Of a DNA stretch of 64,000 bases, positions 12,771 to 23,820 are shown piece after piece. The notes below the pieces were generated by a model that was given only the letters and a program-made list of their open reading frames with translations, made no database searches and was not told where the DNA came from. Where the stretch lies: positions 62,001 through 126,000 of the forward strand of contig VZSF01010415.1 of assembly GCA_013398295.1 (NCBI GenBank), given 5' to 3'. How positions within the stretch are numbered: the stretch's first letter is position 1; every line of letters starts with the position of its first letter. Origin of the DNA: Chionis minor (lineage: Eukaryota; Chordata; Aves; Charadriiformes; Chionididae). A program made the position numbers and the translations under genes.

Positions 12771-12791
12771 TGGTTGGTTGGTTGGTTGGTG
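12771..12791 (+). repeat. Microsatellite (TGGT)5
   Basis: Five tandem copies of the tetranucleotide TGGT, perfect over 20 bases. Confidence 0.9.
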
Positions 12792-12886
12792 AATCACAGA
12801 AAAGCACTGAAAAATCTCCTCAGCTGTGAGACCAAAAGAGGCCAAGCTGGGGGACTGGCCTGAACCAAAGGCAGCACAGATAAAGC

Positions 12887-12904
12887 GACAGACAGACAGA
12901 CAGA
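12887..12904 (+). repeat. Microsatellite (GACA)4.5
   Basis: Four and a half perfect copies of GACA, about 100 bp from the TGGT repeat. Confidence 0.9.
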
Positions 12905-13900
12905 GGACTGATTAACTACAATGCGCGAGGCTCTGTTTTGTCGGTGCATGGCAGCTCCGTCAGCAAGATTCCAGCCAGGAAGCTCAGCTGCTGGTCATGA
13001 TCTAGGGAAACCATGTGTGGCTGGAAAACAACTGAAGGAATAACCCTTGGTGCTGTCTCACAACTCTTCCTCTTGGGACCCGGCCCTGGGGAGAGGTGAG
13101 GTGAAACGATGATTAAAATCATCCCTGGGGATGGCTCCCAGCAAGAAAGAGCTGCGCTGCAGTCCCGGACTGTGTTTGGTCATCCCAAAACGCTCCGCAA
13201 AATGCAGCAAGCACATTCCCACTGGGTGCCACTGGCAAGACACGGGGCAGTGTTTTGGGACGTGACCATCAGTCGCTTGAAGACTTGTGTTGCATGAGTA
13301 AGTCTAGATGACCATTTGGGCCGAAAGTATATCTTTTTTGTTGTACCTTGCCTTCCTCTGGGCAGCAAAAAATCCCACTGATTTGCAGGAAGGTAGTTTG
13401 GGGCTCCTACCAATTTTGTTAACTGTTGCCTTGCTCTGAGGCGATGTGGCAGACGGGCATGTTGCTCCATGAACAGAACCCGCCTACTTCCACAGTGGAA
13501 AAATACTTGCCTTTAAAAATCTGCTAGCGTTGAATTATGGCCAGTTAGGCATTGCTTACAAAACTTCCATATTTTTAAAGTACAAATGAATGTCGTAGCA
13601 TGAGGAGTAATGTGAGAGCACAGGAATGATCTTGTTTAGTGTTAATGGGAAGCCTATGGCGTTTCCCTGCTCTCTTCCAGAACAAGATGCAGCTATAATT
13701 ATTTCTGCTGTTTCTCTTCAAATATTTATATATATCAAATATACAAATATTTAGAAATTGAACCAGTTTTTAACATTATTAAAACAAACCAGAGTTCTAG
13801 TATCCTGGGGGCTCAGAATATGAACTGTATTAAGGGATCAATCATATGATACTCCAAAGACTTTTTGGAGACTAAACATCTACCTTTTTTTAATAGAATT

Positions 13901-14196
13901 AGAATCACGGAACGGTTTGTGTTGGAAGGGACCTTAAAGGCCATCCAGTCCCACCCCCCTGCCCTGGGCAGGGACACCTCCCACTAGACCAGGTTGCTCC
14001 AAGCCCGGTCCAAGCTGGCCTTGAACCTCCAGGGATGGGGCAGCCACAGCTTCTCGGGGCAACCCCGGCCAGGGGCTCACCACCCTCTGAGGGAAAAATT
14101 TATTTGTTATGTCCAGTCTCTTTCCATTTAAAACCGTTACCTCTCGTCCTGTTGCCACAGGTCCTGGTAAAAAGTCGCTCTCTGTGTTTCTTTCAG
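13901..14196 (-). mobile_element. CR1 LINE, 3' fragment
   Basis: On the - strand this has the avian CR1 3' end: a TTCCAACAC-type block followed by a degraded GATTCT tail at 13901. The remnant then reads back through the 3' UTR and the end of ORF2. It is 5'-truncated, as most CR1 copies are, and stops and frameshifts show it is dead. It belongs to the 'accttaaaggccatccagtc' subgroup, also seen at 40746-41462. Confidence 0.9.
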
Positions 14197-15837
14197 TGGT
14201 TTCTTTTTCAGTCCCCATCTTTCAGTGGATTTCTTTTTTCAGGCCAATCCCAGGACTGCGAGCATGCAGTCAAAACCTGCAACGGTTCCTAGCTGCTGTC
14301 TGAAATGAGGAATCATATGGGGAATGGGTATTAAAAGGCACCTCCAAAATCTCATTCTTTCTACCCAGGGAGGGAAATACTGGAAGGGGTTTGAACGGAG
14401 TAGGCTGATTCTGAGACAGGGGGACTGCCTTGCCTCTGCAAACTGTTACGTTAGCTTTCTAATTCCTTTATCCTGTGGATCTTCTGCAAAGGATCCTGAA
14501 CCAAGCCAAAGGTCAGGCTGGATGAAATCAAATGAATAGAAAAGGCAGTAAATGAACCAGGGTTTGACATATTCTGAAACGCAATTTGTGGCTCGTGCAT
14601 AGCAATCATCGCCTCCAGCTGCAGAGCACAGATAAAAGTTTATTTTTTCAAATCTGAAAGACAGAAGGGAATGATTCAATTAAAGCAGGAAAGGAAAAGC
14701 AGCAGTCACTGAAAGAAGAGAGAGAAAAATTCATGGAAAAACATATACAATGGGAAAGGATACAGTTTAAGGCCAAAGCAAGGGGAACTGACCTTAATAT
14801 GTTGTGGCTCTTCAGTCACTTATTTCCTGTTTATTTCTGTTTGTTTTGTTTTGCAACATGCTCCAGACCTTTAATATTTTCTAATCTAAGTAAAGAGCTA
14901 TGGTTTATTTTGTCAAATAACTTCACACACAGCGGATGTTTTTGAAATACGTATTCAGAAAAATTCTTTTGTTTCAATAAAGAAAGCATTTTGCAAACTA
15001 TTACAGAAATAAAGATACCTCGTTTTTTCAACTCGTGCAATGGCACAAAATGACTGCGCTGCTCAGATGTTTTTGTATTTGCTGAGACAAAGCATTTTTC
15101 TTTAAAGTGTTTTTAAATTAAATATTGCAGGCTCTGAGGATTAAAAAAGCCCGTCAGCGTCTCTTTCCCATTTGTGTGTTTTAAAGACTAATTTCATGCG
15201 GCAGGCTTTCCCTCAGCAGCAGCGCGCGAGCTCTGCCTCTCCCTGTCCCAATTGCGCACCTCGTGTCCCAGGACATTAAGATCCTGTTCTGGATCACTGG
15301 GAGGGTAAGAAGGCGATTTCCAGATTTCAGTAAGAAAAGCTCAACCACAAACGCCCTAATAAAATAGATATTTTAATACAATAGAATATAAATAGGAATA
15401 TAGATGGCAAGTAAATCTTACATCCCTTAAGGTCGGACAGACCCCGGGTGGATTTTCCCCTGGCATGCTGTGAAGATCCTGTCTGTAAAGAGGCTCTGCC
15501 TCCCTCCCATGCCGTGGTGCCTTTTATTCTGCATAACAAACAAAACTAGGTGTCTTCTCCTGACAGCCTGGACTGTCACCTCTCTCCTGCCACCGCACAG
15601 CGCACAGCCATCCGACGCCTGGCAGGGCAGATGCGCTCACCAGCTCCTCAATTACAACATCTTCCACGAGTCTCCCAATGTGGATCTTGAAGGCCCTCAC
15701 CACTTGGTCAATATTGTCCAAAACCAATGGATGGATTCAAAATGTACTGGGGAACGGGGAAATAGAAATACACAGCCTAGTGTTGTAGATTTCGATTTTC
15801 TTAGGGAACTTGGGCAAAGAAATTAAACATGTTAATT

Positions 15838-15857
15838 AAAAAAAAAAAAAAAAAAAA
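15838..15857 (+). repeat. Poly-A tract (20 A)
   Basis: Twenty consecutive A. It could be the tail of an old retrocopy inserted on the + strand, but the sequence to its left shows no recognisable source gene. Confidence 0.8.
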
Positions 15858-16186
15858 GGCAAAATTGGCACTAGCTGAGACGACAGCTGGGAGAGTGACC
15901 TGCACAGAATAACTCTGAGCTCCTGCCAAAACTTTATGCTCTGCATGACATTGTCACCTCCATTTGCCCGGTTACAGAGAGATTAGAGCCTCAGCCATAA
16001 CTTTTTGGACAGTAGCTCTGTTTAAAAATAGAACCATGGCTTTGCACTGAGAACAGTTTTGCTCATAAGCTCAGGAAGCAGTGAAGCCTTGTGACTCATG
16101 GCCATCCTGACTTCATTATCTGCCTCTTTCTAAACATTAATTAATGGCCATAATATCATTGTTTGTTTACTCTGCGTCTTATCTCA

Positions 16187-16270
16187 GGGCTTCATCCTGC
16201 AGGCCTTAATTGTAGTGTAATCCTTGAGTTCAATAGGACTGTTTGCATGATGGAGGATTATTCATGTGAA
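16187..16270. mobile_element. Ancient CR1-L3-like relic
   Basis: The phrases CATCCTGCAGGCCTTA, GTAATCCTTGAGTTCAATAGG and ATTATTCATGTGAATAA recall the tail of old amniote CR1/L3-type repeats, which have TTCAATGGGACT and CATGTGAGTAA blocks. It is highly diverged, and a similar GGCCTGATCCAGCG phrase lies at 16362. The call is pattern-based. Confidence 0.4.
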
Positions 16271-17487
16271 TAAATTATTAATAGAAAAGCATGAGTACAA
16301 GTCCCCTACAAGTGCTCCACTTGGCTGTCCCCGCCTCAAGAAGTAATTATTTATTTGCTAAAGGCCTGATCCAGCGTCTGTATCCATCAATGAGTAGGTG
16401 TTGAATTCAGTATGCTTTAATTTAGGCTTTAATACTGTGGTCTCTCGTCTTCCAGGACCTGCTAATGACTTCCATGTTGAATGCCTCTTTCCTGGGGAGC
16501 AAGGGTTGGGAAAATCATGGAGACGCAGCTGTCATGGAGGGAAAGGACCCTGTTCTCATCCCAAGTCACCAAAGCCTACAAGGCCAATGTGAGTACGTGT
16601 TCCTAGAATTTTGCTGAATCGAGGACCTTCAGCCCTTGGCAAGTAGCAGCTTCCAGGGGGGTCACACTTATCACCCCGTGGCCCCTGTTGTTCACAGAGG
16701 GGTGGTGTTTATCTGCAGTCACCCTCCCTTCTTAATACCTGAAGCAGAGCTGGCACTGTACTGGAAAGGGGAAGGGCAATGACACATGGGACATCAAAAT
16801 ACGGAGCCCTTGGTCTGCTTTTCCGTGTTTTCTGCGGAGGAGTGCTGGGGCGAGTCCTGCCGCACTCCTCTTCCCTGGAGAAGTCTTGCCACGCGTAAAT
16901 AACTCACCTGGCAGAAAGCCTAGCCCCATAAAGCATCTTGTGAACCTTTCCCAGGAAGCAATTTAAGAGGTGAAGTCACAGCTTTTCCATCAGCAGTTTC
17001 AAATAATGTGATCAATACTGCAGAGGGCTGCTGTCACATGCGTAATGCCAGGGTAAGGTGCACGTGAATGTGGCCCTTTGATGCAAAAGAGTTGAGCACC
17101 TTCCCGTCACCACCTTCAGACAAAGCCTCCAAACTGCATCAGGCTCGCTCGGCAGAAACCAAGCATGTCCTGCTCCAACAGCAGAACACAAAGCCTTTCC
17201 CTTGAGTCCCCTGTGCCTTGTATAGATGTCACACACGCTTGGGGCAAAGCCTTCGGTTCTGTCACCTCCGTGTCATGCTGCCTATTTCTTTCTCCTCTTC
17301 CCCGCAGGGTCTGTACTGCGCTACACACCTCACCGGGAGCCAACCCCAGCCAAGAGGAGAGCAGCTTTGACCAGGGAAGACGTGGAAAGGAAGGGAAATT
17401 AAGGTAATCAAGCTGAAATGTGCCGGATTATTTGGCACCTTGGGCTCTCTGCAATGTTTATACAGGTTAAAGCAGCCATTCTTCACC

Positions 17488-17585
17488 TGTCCTGGGCAAT
17501 GGCTGGACGTGGTCCTGCTTGAGCAGGGGGTTGGCTCGACCTCCAGAGGTCTCCTCCCACCTCAACCCCTCTGTGATTCTGCGAT
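17488..17585 (+). mobile_element. CR1 LINE, short 3' tail fragment
   Basis: The block TTGAGCAGGGGGTTGGCTCG, followed by a CCTCCAGAGGTC-type segment and ending CTGTGATTCTGCGAT, is the CR1 3' UTR terminus. Only about 100 bp remain. Confidence 0.8.
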
Positions 17586-20145
17586 CTCAGAGCTGGCTGG
17601 TGCAGGTTTCCCTTTGCAAAAGAGAAGTCCCAGCTGATTCGTTAAGTCAGAGAAGCAGTGTTTTTCCCATCTATGCCCACAATGCCAGCAGGGAATGGGT
17701 TTAGGAATTGAGAACATGTGGGAGACGTGGAGTGGAGCTTTGTTCCACCAGCTCCCACCTTTTATGCAGTGACTTGAGGAGGTGACACTGGTTCTGGGGA
17801 GACAGAGGAATTAATTCAGGACTAATATGTCCTGGAAAAAATAGAGGAATTAATTTCAAAACGTGGCTCAGACACCAAAAAGATGGGCTACAACTGGAAA
17901 AGCAGGTAGAGCTAAATGACCATGTCTTTTCTGGGACACAAGAAGGATGCAAGAAATGGCTGTGTCTAAATTTAACACTAGCATAAGCCATATTATTGAT
18001 AATTAGTTTAGAAAACAGAAACAACACATTCCTTTCTAGATCTTAACTCTATTTGCTGATGTTTGGGGACTTCATATCTCAATGTACAAACAGATAAGCA
18101 TGAACTGCTTTAAGAACAGTAAAGTATCGCTTTTACTACAATTGCCTGTATTCAAAAGGCAAGAGGAAGTAATTATCATTGTTTACATCAGCCATTGCCT
18201 TGCAACTATTCTGTTAAAAGAACATATCCTAGGATAATCAGTGTTTTATAACTGTGTTTTTTCCTTCTGAAGCGTCTAATCTTTGTGTCTTCTATTTCTT
18301 GTGGTGTGACCAAGCCTTGCCCGAGGGCAAATAAAATCTTAAAGATGGGGAACAGATGAAGAGTTTGGGAGAGCTGAGAGTTTGGAAGGAGCTATATTTG
18401 TGTTTAAGCACATTTATATTGCAATGAATAGACATGGCTTCATTATTGTCCCAGACAAAATGCCACATCATATTTTACACTTTTAAGTTATTTAACATAA
18501 CAACAACATTATCTTGGCTAAGTATAGCAGAGGAAGCATGGGGTATGAAGGCTGGATGATAAGGGAAAACTAGAGAGCACAGATAGAATATTCTTCAAAT
18601 AGGAGAAGCAGTTTTTCTGGACAAGTTAAAAAAAAAATCATAAGATCAGTCTCTCAATCCAAAATACAGGTGCATTTTCTTACTTCCTTGTCAAAGTGGT
18701 GAACAATGGTTAATTTTGAGTTCGTAACGTAGAGAGAATTTGGTAAAAATCTCTGGAAAAAAGAAATCACCTGTCTCAGATTCCATGTTACACTTCTGCT
18801 CGATGGACAAAGAAATGCAAATGGAATTCCTGATTTGCCAGGGGAACTGGTGTTCTGCGTTTCACCCAGGAGCAAGATGAGAGCATTTTAAATCCCAGAG
18901 CTGCGTCACAGTGCATATATGCAATACCAGTTTAAGGATGAGGAGAAGTGCACATCATGCCCCTCCCTCTCAATACTAAACATGCATATTGTTTGCTGTG
19001 ATGGCACCATAGCGGAGCGTGCTTTTATGGACTTTAATAGTAGTTTCACTCTTTTCATCATATTTTTACTCTTTTCACCCCACAGTCAGGCCACTTGCAC
19101 GCCTTGGATGCCTCTGCTCCTCCAGAGCAAGGATCTAGACAAAAAAAACAACCTGCTTCTCAAAGAAAAGCTCACAAACTTTGAAAAGGAAAGCTCACAC
19201 GGCAGCTTTCAGACCCCAGCAAGCCTCATTAGACCCCTCCTAGAAAGCTCAGGACTTGAATGCTGCACTTGGACTCTGTGGTTCCAGCTGCGCTGGGCAA
19301 GCGCTTGCGAGCGGCGTCCTGGCCTCTGCGCTCTGCGGGCTTTTAGGAAAAGCAGCCAGGATATGAGTGGCGTCTCCTGCTTGCTCCGTGTGACAGGCAG
19401 GCAGACGCATGTCTCCACTGTTTTGCAGAGCCTTACAGACAGGCTCTGCGAAGATTTACCACTACCGAATGGCCCAGGTGGGTTTAACTCCCAGTACAGA
19501 ACACTGTTTCACCCCAAGCAGATCTCTGCTCTGCAGCAATGGCATGGATTTTCTTAAGGGACCGCTCTTTTAAAATATGGTTTATAAAGACAATCTTCCC
19601 TCTGCTTAAGGGGAGTCTATTTATACAACCTGTCATAAAAGCTACCAGCAATTTTCTGTAGAGAGGAGGAGGAGGAAGGAAGAGGAATGTTAGCATTAGG
19701 ACTTCAATTACCAGTGGGAAAGGCTTAGCAAGGAGAAGAACATAGGATTTGATTGCAGATTTGTGGTGGTCAGTCCCAGAGCTGCTGCATAAAGGCATAG
19801 TCTTTTGGATACTGTGAGTAACAGGTACACGAGAACTGAGAAAATGGTGCCTGGCTGTAGGACTCAAGTGTATTGTTGGCACAAAATGAACATCTTCAAA
19901 TGCCAAGAGCTTTCTGGTAAGTTCCTCCAGCTGCAGGGAAACTGTGCTGATGGCCAGCTAGGGTTGAACCTCACATTCATCTTTCCTTTTAACCCTCAGT
20001 TCAGCCTATCTGCTTGCCATGGTGTTTCTAAGTTTACTACCGTGACAGTTACCTTGTTTGATCTCTTCCTCTTCCATCCAAAGCATGAAATAGCTTTTCA
20101 CCTTTTAAATTAACCAGTCAGGAAATAAATGACATTTTGAACTAG
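17586..20145. other. Intergenic stretch, no gene recognised
   Basis: Single-copy DNA. A 212-codon + strand frame (18919-19557) is the longest here, but it has ordinary composition, no domain or splice context I recognise, and overlaps similar frames on the other strand. I treat it as chance. Confidence 0.5.
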
Positions 20146-20733
20146 CGTCCTGGTTTCAGTGACACAGGACTAATTTCTCTTCTAATGCTTGGGAAAACTG
20201 CACTTTGAGAAGACTGTAGCATCTGTATTTGTGAAAATATTTACTTTATGTCCAGCCATGGTGTGTGGGTTTCAAGGTCTCAGTGTTTTGAGCTGGCTAG
20301 GTTCAGGGATGAGGAGGAGCGAGACCCGGGCACTTGACTCAAGCTGCCAACAGGATTATTTCATTCCATGAACAGCACATTCCATAGAAATTAGAAAGTT
20401 TGTGAGGAGTTTTCCTCTCCCTTGATGGCAGTGATCCAGAGGACTTCTTGCCCCAGTGGCGAACCCCTGAACTCTTCCCTTCCTCCCAAAGCCGCAGCAC
20501 TCTCAATGTCCCACATCTGCTATCCCCTTCCGGGAGTGCACGGTTTCCTACGGATAGAATGGGCTGAGTATAATCCTTATGTATTTTATATTGGTATCGG
20601 GATCAATATTGGTTCTTTAGCGTTATTAATGTTAATTATCTGGTCTTATTCTATTAAATCTGTTTCTATTTCAACCCTTGGGTTTCCTTGTTTTTTCCCC
20701 GATTCCCCTTCCTGGGTGGGGAGGAGTCATTAG
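20146..20733 (+). mobile_element. Decayed solo LTR of an avian endogenous retrovirus (ERVL-type)
   Basis: It begins GTCCTGGTTTCAGTGAC, the usual start of a common avian ERVL-type LTR, with the terminal TG apparently mutated to CG. The middle keeps a CTGACTCAAGCTGCCAACA block and an ATTCCATGAACAG block. The right part has the T-rich R/U5-like stretch (TATTTCAACCCTTGGG, then the GATTCCCCTTCC region). No internal retroviral genes adjoin it, so it is a solo LTR or fragment. Its 3' terminus is eroded. Old and probably inactive. Confidence 0.7.
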
Positions 20734-23700
20734 GTGAGAGAATAATTGTCTAAACAACAATGCATTGTTGTGAGTTTCTCAAACCATAACAGCTAGGCAG
20801 CATCAGGACTTTTTTTGCCAGTTGAGCGGCACAGATCTATCACAAAACAGGAAGCGGATTCTTGCCTAAGTCTTGTTGCATAAAAGTTGGTAAGTCAACA
20901 CTGGCAAGGTCCGGTGGGTGTTAACTTGGTGTGATAACACTCATAAGCAATAGGCATCTGGGGCACACCTTCAGGGGAGCCTGCAGTGGGTGGCCAGCAA
21001 TCCTCACAAGAAACCGCGCCTTGGTTTCTGGAAGCTAATCAAGATAAGCTCTGAAACCTTGTCTGCCAGATAACAAAAGGATTAGGGATAGGTTTTAAAA
21101 AACCGTCATCGTATGCTCCTCTTGCCCCAAGCTGGAGTGCTGGTGAAAGACTGTAAACTTGGGAAAGATTGTTTTGAGAAACGCTCAAAATCTCAAGGTG
21201 AATTAAAAAATTCTGCTTGTTTTTCATCAAAACCTCCGTCCTGTTCCCATTGAGCTCACTGGCAAAACTCCCTCTACTTCTAACACCCAGCAGAAACGGC
21301 ATCACAAACTGGTGCTGTGTTGCTGGAAGTAACTGCTTTGTGATGCAGTTTCCAGAGTGGCCTGCACAATTCTCAAGTTGAAAGAAACTGCAGCTACAGC
21401 AGAGACCTTTTCCCAGCAAACAATTCAGCTCATGTGGTTATTTGCATAAGTAGTTACCTGGGCTGGCAGGCAGATACACGCAAAGGAGAAGGAAACAGAT
21501 GAAGACAGAGGCTGAAGAGGCTAAAGTTTACACAGGGGTGGGGAAACCAAGACAAAAATAACAAACCCCAAACCCTTTGTTTGCTTTTGTTGCCTGTCTA
21601 CACATCTTTGCAGTTCAGCTGTAGGCAGTTAATATCTAAAATTGTGATAAGATCTTGTATTTTCTTTGATTTTTCAGAACTGTAGAAAGGATTCAGAAGC
21701 CAAATTTAAGCCCACTGACATAATCTGAGCAACAGCTTTTTTTTTTTTTTGTGTTCCCACCATACAAGCCAAAGGCAGCGATATTTATAAATAGATTTTC
21801 TTGCTGCGGTGGGTGACTCAAAAAGCATGGTCTCTCTGTCCCTGGGAAACAGTTGCCAACTGATTTTCTTCTCATCCTTGCAGAGCAATGGAGGATTGGC
21901 AGCCAGGCTGGCCAACTTTGGGAGGAGAATTGGAGCTGCCAGACCCAGGTGAGTGCAGGTCAAGCCGCTAATTATAAATATTGCCTTTTTGCATATTTAG
22001 GGAAACCGTGACTGTTTCCTTGACCAAGAATATCAGCTACGGTTTCCTGAAGCCATGCAGATATTTTACACCTTACAGGCAAAAAAGACCCCCAGGCTTC
22101 TCCCAGGGACAAACAGGGCACAAACACCATTTCACCCAGGAGGAAAGGGATGCTCTTAAGGGTAAGACTTGTTCCACTGCACATAATATCTATCTACAGC
22201 CAAGCACTTCCTTTACCCTCCCCTCCTCATCACTGGAGGAGAAAGGATTTCTAGAACAGGGTTATTCTGAATTGTTTAGGTGTTTCCCTTAGGATGTAAT
22301 AAGCAGCATGTCAGACATGCTTGTTGCCCTCCACTGACTGGGAATTTGCTCAGCTTCCTTAGATGCAGGAGCCTGCACTGTTGGTATCTCAAGTGAAGAT
22401 AGATGAATCTCCCCTCCTGCTCCATGGACACAAAGCCATTGCAAGCATGAACTCAAACCTCCAAGGTCAGCTATGTCCTTGTAATGTGCTCAGGGAGCCA
22501 GTTTCCAACAAAAAAGCTGGAAGAAACTAGCCTCTGTTTTAAGGAGATTATCTTCAAAGATTTGTCAAGCTGAACTACAGCAAAGGGTGAAGCCAAGGCA
22601 CGTGGTCCTGTGACCCAGTTACCTTTCAGGAAACCCAGGCAAGACAGAGAGGATCCTGGCTTCAAGCTACAGGAGAGCAGCTGAGCATTAAGACATAGTA
22701 ACTCATAATTAATTTATTCCCCCAAAGGATAATTACTAGCAATTTTTTTTGCTGCAAAGTAGCAGCCTAATATTGGTGCTGATTTTAATTAACTAGCCAA
22801 TGGGAGGCAGGATGGGCTGAGGAGAGCTTTCATACAAAAATTAATTAATGCTCTGACCCAGTTTAGAGTGTTGCTTAAGTGGAAATTGGGGGGAGGTTGA
22901 CATCAACCAGTTATGGATCTTTTAGCATCCATATTACTGGTCATATAATGAGTCCTCCCATGTGACCCACAGCACTTAAATTAGCAACCTGGAAGAAATC
23001 AGTGAATACACAAGAAATAAGGAAGTAATTTCTAAGGGAAACAATTCCTTCTTCATGAACACCCTTGAGTTAGAAGAGAGAAAAGCCCTTCTTGCTCCAA
23101 GCAAGCACCTGGTTTATGGCTGAACCGTGGAGCGGGACCAAGCCGGTGCCCAGCACATGGGCGCAGAGCTCAATACATTTGCTCAGCGTTACTTGTCAGA
23201 GCTGTGCTCCCGGGGGACAGTGTTTTGCACCTTGTGGAAAATGTACTGGGTTTACAGAAGCATCCTGACGATAGCTCATTATCTCTTTAACGAGACTATA
23301 ACTATATCTAGGTTTCTGCCTTTTGCTCTTGCCAGATCTGTTTTAATCGTACGTGTCTCAGATTAATACCTTTTGCTTTGATTCATTTTCCCATTACTGA
23401 AAATAAGATGCTTCATGACTTTATTTAATCTTTTTGTTTGTTTGGGAGCTAAAAGATGATTTATCTTACTGATCATCCAAAAATTCTTCGTATAAAAGCG
23501 GATTTCTCCTCATCTCTGAAGGCCGGGGCTCCCTGTGATCCTTGCCTTGGGCCCACAGCTATTTATAACCACTAAATCACTTTTGGAAACTGATGCCAAT
23601 GAATGCAGGACATTGATTATTGCCTTATTATTCTTCATGGGCTGTGTTTTGCTTGGCACTGCCCCTGTCTTGAAGTTAGCCATCCAAACAGGCAGAACAA

Positions 23701-23751
23701 CCACACTGGGGGAGAAAGGAGGTTTTAGTTCACTGCTGTTTCACAAGCAGG
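20734..23751. other. Intergenic stretch, no gene recognised
   Basis: Single-copy DNA with an A/T-rich block at 22690-22860 containing several TTAATTAA/TAATTA motifs (see findings). No coding exon or young repeat is recognised. Confidence 0.55.
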
Positions 23752-23820
23752 AATCTGAAGCACAAGGACATGAAATGACTTTACCAAGGTCACAGTAGTG
23801 CAGAGTCAAACCATTCCATC
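23752..23820 (-). mobile_element. MIR SINE relic
   Basis: The sequence CTGAAGCACAAGGAC, then GAAATGACTTTACCAAGGTC and ACAGTAGTGCAGAGTC, matches the inverted MIR core (gaggcacagagaggttaag, then cttgcccaaggtcaca). MIRs are shared by amniotes and rare in birds. The copy is short and diverged. Confidence 0.6.

Larger units (their letters stand above)
6351..13900. other. Intergenic stretch, no gene recognised
   Basis: This is A/T-rich single-copy DNA between the presumed GPCPD1 promoter and the first CR1 copy. It holds T and A homopolymers (near 6690, 8521 and 8744), a TATA-rich segment, a T/G-only stretch and two tetranucleotide repeats, listed separately. Open frames are short and none matches a family I know. 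A - strand frame with a true ATG at 10702 is noted among the findings. Confidence 0.6.
14197..17487. other. Intergenic stretch with poly-A tract and an old repeat relic
   Basis: No gene is recognised. It contains a 20-base poly-A (15838-15857) and an L3-like relic (16187-16270). A short - strand frame around 15641-15740 ends at a donor-like GTGAGC but has no visible acceptor. Confidence 0.55.

Noticed and set aside
15524..15730. - strand frame with a GAGCTG/GTGAGC donor-like end
   Set aside because: There is no matching acceptor and a TGA lies just upstream in frame; too weak to list as an exon.
18919..19557. 212-codon + strand open frame
   Set aside because: No domain, no splice or promoter context, and overlapping frames on the other strand. 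Length alone is not enough in 64 kb.
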